Assembly: GCA_949296425.1 (NCBI GenBank) | Contig: CASFPN010000017.1 | Location: 53,936 to 117,935 of the forward strand | Source: an uncultured bacterium | GTDB lineage: Bacteria > Cyanobacteriota > Vampirovibrionia > Gastranaerophilales > Gastranaerophilaceae | Direction: 5' to 3' | DNA: 64,000 bases | Shown: piece by piece, positions 17,856-25,079 of the stretch | Position numbering within the stretch: the stretch's first letter is position 1 | How the letters are laid out: each line of letters begins with the position of its first letter | Translations under genes and position numbers: made by a program | The notes under the pieces: generated by a model | Databases searched by the model: none | Seen by the model: the letters and a program-made list of their open reading frames with translations, nothing else | What the model was told of the DNA's origin: nothing

Positions 17856-17922
17856 TTCTCATCGCTGCCGGCAGTTTAATTAATGCATTTATAAAAAAAA
17901 GTATGGTGGCCCCGGCGCGATT
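17856..17922. repeat. Direct repeat copy 1: tRNA-Arg(CCT) 3' end plus flank
   Basis: This 67-base block is nearly identical to 18032-18097 (one base longer in an A run). It contains the 3' flank and the last 18 or so bases of the tRNA-Arg(CCT) gene, ending in GGCGCGATT inside the T arm. The rest of a tRNA is missing, so it is a fragment, not a gene. Confidence 0.85.
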
Positions 17923-18028
17923 TTCTTACTCGTTCGCGTTTAACGGGTCTACGGTTATCTGTTACGTAAATAAATTTACTTCACAGATAATCCTTCGCCC
18001 TCAGCTCACTCGCGCCGACCGCTCAAAT
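17923..18028. repeat. tRNA-end-associated element, copy A
   Basis: About 106 bases between the two direct repeats. The outer parts match copy B at 19239-19346 (TCTTnnTCGnTCGC, TTTAACG, CTACGG; then CCGCCCTCAGCTC, CGCCGA, CGCT). The centre is an inverted repeat, GGTTATCTG with CAGATAATCC. No open frame of useful length. Confidence 0.65.
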
Positions 18029-18031
18029 GCG

Positions 18032-18097
18032 TTCTCATCGCTGCCGGCAGTTTAATTAATGCATTTATAAAAAAGGTATGGTGGCCCCGGCGCGATT
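18032..18097. repeat. Direct repeat copy 2: overlaps the intact tRNA-Arg(CCT) 3' end
   Basis: Second copy of the 67-base repeat. Here it continues into a complete tRNA gene on the minus strand. Confidence 0.85.
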
Positions 18098-18155
18098 CGA
18101 ACGCGCGATCTTCGGTTTAGGAAACCGCTGCTCTATCCTGCTGAGCTACGAAGCC
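18079..18155 (-). tRNA. tRNA-Arg (anticodon CCT)
   Basis: The minus strand folds as a tRNA: acceptor GGCTTCG with CGGGGCC (two G-T pairs), D arm GCTC/GAGC, anticodon loop TTCCTAA giving CCT (reads AGG), T arm GCGCG-TTCGAAT-CGCGC, discriminator A, and an encoded CCA. The pair at the top of the anticodon stem is a mismatch. The 3' end is duplicated about 176 bases away. Confidence 0.93.
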
Positions 18156-18238
18156 TCATACTTTTTTTTCGATTTTTATAAAAAACCGGCTGTCAACCAT
18201 GTTTATTATAATACAAAAAATCTATATTATTATTGACA

Positions 18239-18247
18239 TGATATAAT
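18239..18247 (+). promoter_or_regulatory. Extended -10 promoter of hydE (leaderless start)
   Basis: TGATATAAT, identical to the gatD promoter, is followed by six T and then ATG 18254. Transcription should start at the A of ATG; there is no ribosome-binding sequence. Confidence 0.65.
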
Positions 18248-18253
18248 TTTTTT

Positions 18254-19222
18254 ATGAATTTATCTAAAAAAGAAATTATTGATATTCTTAAATCTGATGA
18301 TACCGAAATCTTAAAAGAAGCAGATAAAATGCGCCGTCAATATGTGGGTGATGGAGTTCATCTGCGTGGGCTAATAGAGTTTTCAAATATTTGTAAAAGA
18401 AATTGTCTTTACTGCGGGCTTCAATCTCAAAATAAAATGGTAAAAAGATACAGACTTACCAAATCTGAGATTTTTGATATTGCAAAAAATGGTGCTAATG
18501 ACGGGTTTAAGACAATTGTACTTCAATCAGGAGAAGATGATTTTTACACAACTGACTTGCTCTGCTCCACAATTTCTGATATAAAAAAATTAGGCGTTGC
18601 AGTTACATTAAGTATCGGTGAAAAAAGTTTCGACGAATACAGAGCTTATAAAGAAGCGGGAGCTGACAGGTTTTTATTGAGGATTGAAACAACAGATGAA
18701 AATTTGTATATGAAAATGCATCCGTATGCAGATTTTCATAATAGAAAACGCTGTTTGTCTGACCTAAAAAAACTCGGTTATGAAACGGGAACGGGCTGCC
18801 TTGTGGGGCTGCCCGGGCAGACTTTGGAATCGTTAGCCGATGATATTTTATTTTTTAAAGAACTTAATGCTGATATGATTGGTATAGGACCTTTTATTCC
18901 GCATCCGCAAACCCCTCTTAAGGATGAGCCCCACGGAAATCTTGATTTAGCAGTGAAAGTTATGGCTATAACACGTGTTATGCTGGCTGATATAAACATC
19001 CCTGCTACAACTGCAATGGAATCGTTAAGAAAAGACGGCAGACTTTTAGCTTTGCAAAGCGGCGCCAATGTTGTTATGCCTAATTTAACTGATGAATTTC
19101 ATAAAAAAATGTACGAGATTTATCCGAATAAAGTAAGTGCAACCCGTCAGGAACTTCAAGAAAATCTTGCAAAAATCGGACGTTATATCGTGAGTGATAA
19201 CTGGGGATTTCGATTTAAATAA
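18254..19222 (+). CDS. hydE: [FeFe] hydrogenase maturation radical SAM protein HydE
   Basis: HydE acts with HydF and HydG to build the diiron H-cluster of [FeFe] hydrogenase. The 322-residue product opens its barrel with VHLRGLIEFSNICKRNCLYCGL. CKRNCLYC is the CxxxCxxC radical-SAM cluster ligand set at about residues 49-56. SGEDDFYT, GADRFLLRIETTD, TGCLVGLPGQT and GIGPFIPHPQTPL follow and match HydE rather than biotin synthase. Length fits. hydF, hydG and the hydrogenase are not in this window, so the system is scattered; its presence implies fermentative hydrogen metabolism. The start lies six bases after a perfect extended -10. Confidence 0.92.
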   Translation: MNLSKKEIIDILKSDDTEILKEADKMRRQYVGDGVHLRGLIEFSNICKRNCLYCGLQSQNKMVKRYRLTKSEIFDIAKNGANDGFKTIVLQSGEDDFYTTDLLCSTISDIKKLGVAVTLSIGEKSFDEYRAYKEAGADRFLLRIETTDENLYMKMHPYADFHNRKRCLSDLKKLGYETGTGCLVGLPGQTLESLADDILFFKELNADMIGIGPFIPHPQTPLKDEPHGNLDLAVKVMAITRVMLADINIPATTAMESLRKDGRLLALQSGANVVMPNLTDEFHKKMYEIYPNKVSATRQELQENLAKIGRYIVSDNWGFRFK

Positions 19223-19223
19223 A

Positions 19224-19239
19224 TTTGTCTGATGCGATT
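19224..19239. repeat. Copy of the tRNA-Arg(CCG) 3' end
   Basis: TTTGTCTGATGCGATT resembles the 3' end of tRNA-Arg(CCG) at 19408-19425, with three bases missing. It precedes element copy B, the same arrangement as at tRNA-Arg(CCT). Confidence 0.6.
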
Positions 19240-19346
19240 GTCTTGTTCGCTCGCATTTAACGAGGCTACGGATTTTCTTTTTCAGAAGTTTCTCTTCTTT
19301 CAAAGAAAACTCCTCCGCCCTCAGCTCGCTCACGCCGAACGCTAAT
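19239..19346. repeat. tRNA-end-associated element, copy B
   Basis: Related to copy A at both outer ends (roughly three quarters identical over the first 32 bases). The centre differs in sequence but is again an imperfect inverted repeat (GGATTTTCTTT with AAAGAAAACTCC). Confidence 0.65.
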
Positions 19347-19373
19347 GGCCTTCTAATACGCTATCAATACATC

Positions 19374-19410
19374 AAAAAAGGTCAATATCACAAGGATATC
19401 GACCTTTTTT
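19374..19410 (-). terminator. Terminator after tRNA-Arg(CCG)
   Basis: AAAAAAGGTC-A-ATATC and GATAT-C-GACCTTTTTT form a long stem around a short loop, directly beyond the tRNA 3' end on the minus strand and ending in T's. Confidence 0.85.
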
Positions 19411-19483
19411 GTGCCTGATGCGATTCGAACGCACGACCTTTTCCTTCGGAGGGAAACGCTCTATCCAACTGAGCTACAGGCAC
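19410..19483 (-). tRNA. tRNA-Arg (anticodon CCG)
   Basis: Acceptor GTGCCTG/CAGGCAC pairs perfectly; D arm GCTC/GAGC; anticodon stem TTTCC/GGAAA with loop CTCCGAA, giving CCG (reads CGG); T loop TTCGAAT; discriminator A. CCA is not encoded. It begins 13 bases after the lcp stop on the same strand and may be processed from the mgtE-lcp transcript. Confidence 0.94.
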
Positions 19484-19496
19484 ATTACCCAGGGAA

Positions 19497-20837
19497 TTAA
19501 TTCCCTGATAATATGATTGTAAAATCTGTTTCGCCGCACTGATAATTTACTGGATCATAAACAAATTGAAGCCCGCCGAATGCTTCGTTTTTCTTCTTTA
19601 ACCAGTTATAATATTCATTTGTAACATTGTTAGAATGTGCAATAAATTGCGAGTGCGCTCTTGTAGTTATGCCGGTACATTTTACATCAATGTTCGCAGC
19701 TCTGAGATTTTCAGCCATTTGTTCTGCTTTCGCTGAACTTGATGCCATAACTCCCGCACTCATCTGAGCTGTTTCATCTACAGCAACTTTGTCGCGATAA
19801 ATTACCCGGTTTACGACTTCCTGTGTTTTTTCAGGATCTAAAATCCAGTAGCTTATATATCCTTTCTGATTTGGTGCCCCCGGAAGCATTGCTACTTCAA
19901 TTTTATCCATATCAATATGTTTTGCAAGTGCTGCATACTGGGACATTTCATAGAAGGACATATCTGTTTTAACGTATTTTTTTGCAACTGAGATAATGTC
20001 AGGGATTTTTGTAATAGTTTCAGGCTGTTTTAATTTATTTAGAATACTTCTTAAAAGCCATTGCTGCCTTTGGGTTCTTCCGATGTCGCCGAGCGCGTCA
20101 TGTCTGAACCTTAAATATTCAACAGCTTCCTGCCCGCTAAGATGGTGATCCCCTTTTGTAAAGTTAATATGTAAATTCCCTGAGTAATCGTTATAATGCA
20201 TTGGTTTTTCAACGTAAATATCGATTCCGTCCATTGCGTCGACTATTTCTTTTACGGCACTATCGTGAACCATAATATATCTGTCAATATGAACTCCCAA
20301 TGTGTCTTCTATTGTCTTTTTAGTCATCTCAATACCGCCTATGGCATGTGCAGCATTAATTTTATTTACTCCGTTATCGCCTGGCAGATAAACTTTACTG
20401 TCACGTGGTATTGAAAGAGCATTTACAGATTTTGTCCTAGGATCGATATTTACAAGAATTATTGTGTCAGTTCTTGTCCCTGACCACAAATCATTTGGAT
20501 TTCCGCTTGCATCAACCCCGAGAAATAGAATATTCTGTCGTCTTAATCCAAAAGGCAGGGCAAAGTCTGCGTGTTCCTTATTTGCATTGCTAACCGTTAA
20601 TTTCTGGTAAATTTTTGTTATAAGCGAATCTTCGCCGAAATGTTTAACAACAAAATTTTCATTTCCGGCAAGAACAAATATACTTAATAAAACGCCTATA
20701 AATACAATTATCATTCCGATTAAAACTTTTGCAAAAGAAGATCGTTCTTCTCTCACTTCCTTAGCGTGTTTTACAAAACTTTCAGCTCTTTCATCTCTGT
20801 TGTAGTTATTTCTGTTTCTTTGAATTTGATTTGTCAT
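19497..20837 (-). CDS. LytR-CpsA-Psr (LCP) family glycopolymer ligase
   Basis: LCP enzymes transfer undecaprenyl-linked glycopolymers to peptidoglycan or other acceptors at the outer face of the membrane. The 446-residue product has a basic cytoplasmic N-terminus, one membrane helix (about 38-60) and an LCP domain (about 95-260). The domain carries ILFLGVD, RTDTIILVNIDP, LSIPRDSKV, INAAHAIGG and LRFRHDALGDIGRTQRQQ, whose Asp/Arg residues bind the pyrophosphate lipid. The C-terminal 100 residues resemble a LytR_C domain. It follows mgtE by 16 bases and is followed by tRNA-Arg. The glycan cluster at 31602-36639 could supply a substrate, but that is inference. Confidence 0.92.
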   Translation of the reverse strand: MTNQIQRNRNNYNRDERAESFVKHAKEVREERSSFAKVLIGMIIVFIGVLLSIFVLAGNENFVVKHFGEDSLITKIYQKLTVSNANKEHADFALPFGLRRQNILFLGVDASGNPNDLWSGTRTDTIILVNIDPRTKSVNALSIPRDSKVYLPGDNGVNKINAAHAIGGIEMTKKTIEDTLGVHIDRYIMVHDSAVKEIVDAMDGIDIYVEKPMHYNDYSGNLHINFTKGDHHLSGQEAVEYLRFRHDALGDIGRTQRQQWLLRSILNKLKQPETITKIPDIISVAKKYVKTDMSFYEMSQYAALAKHIDMDKIEVAMLPGAPNQKGYISYWILDPEKTQEVVNRVIYRDKVAVDETAQMSAGVMASSSAKAEQMAENLRAANIDVKCTGITTRAHSQFIAHSNNVTNEYYNWLKKKNEAFGGLQFVYDPVNYQCGETDFTIILSGN

Positions 20838-20853
20838 ATTGTCTGTACCTTTT

Positions 20854-22221
20854 TTACATAACCTTAATTAAATAGGTTGACACAAGGGTAAAGTATATTG
20901 CCAACCCTAAAACATCAATTGTTGTCGCAATAACAGGGCCTGATGCGACTGCAGGATCTACTTTCATCGCTTTTAGTGCAAACGGTGTAAACGTCCCGAT
21001 AATCGTTGCCATCGTCATATTTATTGCCATCGCAATTCCGACTATTGCTCCGAGTTCTATACTGTGCTGCCACCCCCATGTAACCAGTGTTACAAGCAGG
21101 CCAAATATAGAACCTATTACAAAACCGATAAATGTTTCTCTTAAAATATGGTGCATGGCAGAATTTAAGGTAACCTGACCTGTTGAAAGTCCGCGTACCA
21201 TAAGTGTAATGCTTTGAGTCCCGATATTCCCGCCAAGACCTGCCAATAGCGGCATAAATATTGCAATAATCGGCAGTGCCTGCAATGTATGGTCAAAGTG
21301 GTGACCGACATTAACAGCCACAAATTCTCCGATTAATGTTATAAAAAGCCACGGAGTTCTTGCTCTTATTGCATTTAAAACATTACCTGTTAAAATTTCG
21401 TCTTCATCAACAATTTCCGTTGAAATACCTGATGACTGATAGATTTCTTCGGTTGTTTCTTCTTCAAACAAATCATGAACGTCATCCCAGGTAATCATCC
21501 CTTTCAATCTGTTATAAAGATCAACAACAGGAAGTGCGTTGTACTGGTATTTCATAAATTCATCAATTATATAGTCGCTGTAATCATCAACATGCAGTTT
21601 TACGATATCTGAAATCATTATATCTTCAACTTTTTGAGTTATAGGAGAAGTTAAAAGTTTTCTTAATGAAACAACGCCTAAGAGGTGATTTTGTTTGTCG
21701 ACAACATAGACGTAATAAAGTTCCATATTGTCCTGTTCAGCTTTAATTCTTATATGGTTTAAAACGTCTTGTACGCTCATGTCTGAATTAACAGTCAAAA
21801 CAACGGGGTTCATAATGCCGCCTGCAGTGTCTTCATTGTATGTTAAGAGTTCTCTCACTTCTTCTGAGAATTTGTGCGGAAGTTTGTCTAAGTAGGTTTC
21901 ACTTTCGTCCTCTTCCATATCTCCAAGAACGTCTGCTGCGGCGTCGTGCGGCAACTGTGTTAAAATTTGTGATGCAAGATTTTCGTCAATATCGCTTAAA
22001 AGTTCTACCTGCATTTGAGGGGGTAAATATTCCATTAAATCGGCAGCTTTTGCAAGATCCAGCAGTTTAAAGCACTGAAGTCTTTCTTCTGGCTTCAACT
22101 CCTGAAAGATATCTGCCAAATCCGCAACGTGATAGCTGTTCAGTTCTTCTTTCAACTGAATAACTGTTTCGTCGCTCATGATTTCACGTATTCTGTCGAT
22201 TATGTTTTGAACGTTCATCAT
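20854..22221 (-). CDS. mgtE: Magnesium transporter MgtE
   Basis: MgtE is a Mg2+-gated Mg2+ channel. The 455-residue product has the superhelical N domain (about 1-130, ADLADIFQELKPEERL, LPHDAAADVLGDMEEDE) and two CBS domains (about 135-260, PVVLTVNSDMSVQDVL, YNALPVVDLYNRLKGMITWDD). A five-helix membrane part follows (about 285-455, GNIGTQSITLMVRGLSTGQV, FTPFALKAMKVDPAVASGPV). Length and order are normal. ATG 22221 lies exactly six bases after TATAAT and has no Shine-Dalgarno. lcp follows closely, so both are probably in one transcript. Confidence 0.96.
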   Translation of the reverse strand: MMNVQNIIDRIREIMSDETVIQLKEELNSYHVADLADIFQELKPEERLQCFKLLDLAKAADLMEYLPPQMQVELLSDIDENLASQILTQLPHDAAADVLGDMEEDESETYLDKLPHKFSEEVRELLTYNEDTAGGIMNPVVLTVNSDMSVQDVLNHIRIKAEQDNMELYYVYVVDKQNHLLGVVSLRKLLTSPITQKVEDIMISDIVKLHVDDYSDYIIDEFMKYQYNALPVVDLYNRLKGMITWDDVHDLFEEETTEEIYQSSGISTEIVDEDEILTGNVLNAIRARTPWLFITLIGEFVAVNVGHHFDHTLQALPIIAIFMPLLAGLGGNIGTQSITLMVRGLSTGQVTLNSAMHHILRETFIGFVIGSIFGLLVTLVTWGWQHSIELGAIVGIAMAINMTMATIIGTFTPFALKAMKVDPAVASGPVIATTIDVLGLAIYFTLVSTYLIKVM

Positions 22222-22227
22222 ATTAAT

Positions 22228-22233
22228 ATTATA
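22228..22233 (-). promoter_or_regulatory. -10 hexamer six bases before mgtE ATG (leaderless start)
   Basis: On the minus strand TATAAT, ATTAAT, ATG 22221. Perfect hexamer at the spacing that puts +1 on the A of ATG. Confidence 0.6.
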
Positions 22234-22268
22234 TTACAAACATCTGATTTCAAATAGTTTGTTTATAG

Positions 22269-22274
22269 TATAAT
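22269..22274 (+). promoter_or_regulatory. -10 of argS
   Basis: TATAAT lies 31 bases before the ATG at 22306; transcription from about 22281 would give a short leader that includes GGAGA. ATG 22285 lies inside that leader. Confidence 0.5.
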
Positions 22275-22305
22275 TATCTCACAGATGAATTTTATGGAGA
22301 GAAAT

Positions 22306-24021
22306 ATGATAAAAGATTATTTTATAAATGAAATAGAGAAAGCAATAGAAAAAGCCGTAAAAGATAATAAGTTAGGTGCGATGTCTGTATATGAAAAAGG
22401 AACTTTAAAACCGGAACGCCCTAAAAATGTTGATTTTGGCGATTATGCGGTTAATGTGTCGCAGCTTGCAAGATTTGCTAAAATTGCTCCACCTCAAATT
22501 GCAAATGCTATTTTAGAGTATATTGAAAAAGATGACAACGAATACACTGTTATCGGCGGTTTTATAAATTTTAAAGCAGGTAAAAAAATTCTTTCTAACC
22601 TTGTTCAAGAAATTTTTACTGCTAATAAAAAATTTGGCAAGCCTGATGATGTTGAAACAGAAAAAATAATATTGGAATACGTATCTGCAAATCCGACGGG
22701 CCCTTTCCATATAGGGCATGGCCGTTGGGCTGCCATGGGATCAGTTCTTGCCAATCTTTTAAAATTCTACGGGCATGACGTTTATCAAGAATTTTATATA
22801 AACGATGCAGGCTCACAAATTCAAAAACTGGGTAATTCTCTTGCGATACGTATTCGTCAAGAGCTTGGCGAAGATGTAGATTTCCCGGCTGATGAAACCG
22901 AAAGAAAAAACTATTATCCGGGAGATTATTTAATTCCTGTGGCAAAAGAATATTTGAAAAATCATAAAGGTTTGCCTGATGATATTCAAGAACTCTGTGA
23001 TTTTGCAAAAGAATACGAAGAAAAGGTTCAGCGTGATTTATTAGATAAATTTAAAGTTCATTTTGACAATTTTTATTCTGAATTATCTCTGCACAAATCA
23101 GGAAAAGTTGAAGAATGTGTTAATAAATTGAAAGCAAGCGGTAAAATTTATAAAAAAGACGGTGCAGACTGGTTTAAATCCTCTGACTACGGAGATGATC
23201 AAGACCGTGTAATTAAAAAAGCAGACGGTTCAAATACTTATTTAACGGCAGATATAGCTTATCATATAGACAAACTAGAACGCGGATTTGACAGAATGAT
23301 TAACATCTGGGGCGCTGACCATCACGGTTATGTTGCACGTGTAAAAGCATCTATTGAGGCTTTAGGATATGATCCGAATAAATTGGAAGTACTTCTCGGT
23401 CAGCTTGTTAATCTTGTTGTTGACGGTAACGAAGTCAGAATGGGCAAACGTAAAAATATGGTTACGCTTGAAGATTTGATTGACGAAGTCGGCGTTGATG
23501 CAACACGTTTCTGGATGTCAATGAGAAATATTGATACAACTCTTGATTTTGATATTGAACTTGCAAAGAAAAATACTGATGAAAACCCTGTTTTCTATGT
23601 TCAATATGCACACGCAAGAGCCTGTTCAATTTTGAGAAATGTTATTGTGGAAAAAATTAATACCGAAACAGGTGAAAAATCTCCGGCACCGATGAGTGAA
23701 GCTGAATTGAACGAACTTATCGACGGGTTTAAAGCAGATATGGTTTTGCCTACAATTGACAGTGCAAGACATCTTATATTGAAGCTTGAAGAATATAAAT
23801 CTGTTATTAAAAATTCGGCTGAAACCCGTCAGGTTTATACAATTTGCAGATATGTTCAGGAATTAGCAAGTGAATTCCATTCATTCTACAATGCAAACCG
23901 TGTAATATCTGATGATAAAGAAATGATGAAAGCAAGAATTGCACTTGTTTGGAGTGTAAAAACTGTTCTTCATAACGCATTGGAAGACATACTTGCGGTT
24001 AGTGCTCCTGAGAGGATGTGA
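22306..24021 (+). CDS. argS: Arginyl-tRNA synthetase
   Basis: ArgS charges tRNA-Arg. From ATG 22306 the product is 571 residues. It has the ArgS N-terminal domain (about 1-115, NVDFGDYAVNVSQLA). The HIGH-type motif is in ANPTGPFHIGHGRWAAMG (about 125-142), and ADHHGYVARV and a KMSK-like VRMGKRKNMVTLEDL follow. The C-terminal DALR anticodon-binding domain runs from about 450 on. Three in-frame ATGs exist (22285, 22294, 22306); the last is chosen because GGAGA lies five bases before it. Two tRNA-Arg genes lie within about 4 kb, which is probably chance. Confidence 0.97.
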   Translation: MIKDYFINEIEKAIEKAVKDNKLGAMSVYEKGTLKPERPKNVDFGDYAVNVSQLARFAKIAPPQIANAILEYIEKDDNEYTVIGGFINFKAGKKILSNLVQEIFTANKKFGKPDDVETEKIILEYVSANPTGPFHIGHGRWAAMGSVLANLLKFYGHDVYQEFYINDAGSQIQKLGNSLAIRIRQELGEDVDFPADETERKNYYPGDYLIPVAKEYLKNHKGLPDDIQELCDFAKEYEEKVQRDLLDKFKVHFDNFYSELSLHKSGKVEECVNKLKASGKIYKKDGADWFKSSDYGDDQDRVIKKADGSNTYLTADIAYHIDKLERGFDRMINIWGADHHGYVARVKASIEALGYDPNKLEVLLGQLVNLVVDGNEVRMGKRKNMVTLEDLIDEVGVDATRFWMSMRNIDTTLDFDIELAKKNTDENPVFYVQYAHARACSILRNVIVEKINTETGEKSPAPMSEAELNELIDGFKADMVLPTIDSARHLILKLEEYKSVIKNSAETRQVYTICRYVQELASEFHSFYNANRVISDDKEMMKARIALVWSVKTVLHNALEDILAVSAPERM

Positions 24022-24063
24022 GCGTGCCGTTTAACCAGTTAGACTTTGCATTGTGAACTACGC

Positions 24064-24090
24064 TGTCACCCTGAACTTGTTTCAGGGTCT
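24064..24090. repeat. REP-like palindrome
   Basis: CACCCTGAA, loop CTTGT, TTCAGGGTC: a 7-bp stem of the GTCAnnCTGAACTnGTTTCAGnnTC type, located between convergent argS and dusB. Related copies are at 41591-41656, 53172-53196 and 57288-57312. Confidence 0.75.
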
Positions 24091-24098
24091 TGTTCTTT

Positions 24099-25079
24099 CT
24101 AAATAATAAATTCGTTTCTTAGGCAAGATTGCAGTAAATTAGTTATTTCTTTATAACATCCTTCCAGCACAAGCTTTGAACGCAATACTTTTGCATTCTC
24201 AAAACCCGATAAATAGTAAGGATAAAATTTGCGCATGAATTTTATCGCGACATTTTCCCCGCGGAGTTTTATTTCTTCATCAAGATGCCATTTTAGCATT
24301 TCAATACGTTCATCTAGCGGCGGAATTGGAAGTTTTTCACCTGTGTGCAGGTAATGTTCTATTCTCCCGATAAGTGTCGGATCGCCGAGTGCTCCGCGCC
24401 CGATTGCAACTCCGTCAGCACCTGAAAGTTCAAGGCATTCTATGGCATTTTCAATTGAAGTAATATCACCGTTTGCAAATACAGGAACATCAACATTTTC
24501 TTTTAATTTTCTGATTTTTGTCCAGTCAGCTTTGCCTGAATACATCTGTGAGCGCGTACGTCCGTGGATTGTAATAAATTCTGCGCCTGCCTCCTGCATT
24601 TTTTGTCCGAATTCAACGTAATTCATCTCATCTGCCGTGTAGCCCAGACGAAATTTTACACTTACAGGTTTGTCCGTTCCATCTTTTACTGCTTTCACAA
24701 GATCGGCTGCAAGTTCAGGATTTCTCATTAAGGCGCAGCCATCCTGTCCGCCTACTACTTTTTTTACGGGACAACCCATATTAATATCAATCATATCAGC
24801 ATAATTGTTTAGAAATTCTGCAGCCTGACGCATTAAATGCGGCTTGTGACCGCTTATTTGATAAGATATCGGCGAATGATTTTCATCCCTCTTTAAAATT
24901 TCTGTGCCACTTCGACCATTCATTGTTTGTGCCAAATATTCAGAACTTATCATTTCCGTTGTCAAAAGACAGTTTTTTGAATATTTGCGGACAAGACTTC
25001 TTAAAACATAATCGGTTATCCCTGCCATCGGCGCAAGGGATACTCGGCTTTGTATAAGGGGTAATGCTTTATTTGCCAT
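24099..25079 (-). CDS. dusB: tRNA-dihydrouridine synthase (DusB-like)
   Basis: Dus enzymes reduce uridines in the tRNA D loop using FMN and NADPH. From ATG 25079 the product is 326 residues, a TIM barrel followed by a helical domain. Motifs in order: LAPMAGITDYVLRSL, SEYLAQ, MIDINMGCPVKKVVGGQDGCALM (catalytic Cys in NMGCP), KFRLGY, TIHGRTRSQMYSGKADW, VFANGDI and GADGVAIGRGALGDP. These match DusB. The start overlaps the last codons of the upstream TPR gene, so translation is probably coupled; GTG 25094 is an in-frame alternative. Confidence 0.94.
   Translation of the reverse strand: MANKALPLIQSRVSLAPMAGITDYVLRSLVRKYSKNCLLTTEMISSEYLAQTMNGRSGTEILKRDENHSPISYQISGHKPHLMRQAAEFLNNYADMIDINMGCPVKKVVGGQDGCALMRNPELAADLVKAVKDGTDKPVSVKFRLGYTADEMNYVEFGQKMQEAGAEFITIHGRTRSQMYSGKADWTKIRKLKENVDVPVFANGDITSIENAIECLELSGADGVAIGRGALGDPTLIGRIEHYLHTGEKLPIPPLDERIEMLKWHLDEEIKLRGENVAIKFMRKFYPYYLSGFENAKVLRSKLVLEGCYKEITNLLQSCLRNEFII

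Noticed and set aside
17895..17922. Second tRNA-Arg gene
   Set aside because: Only the 3' end is present; the rest is unrelated repeat sequence.
18231..18240. TTGACA just before the hydE -10
   Set aside because: It lies only a few bases from TATAAT and cannot act as a -35.
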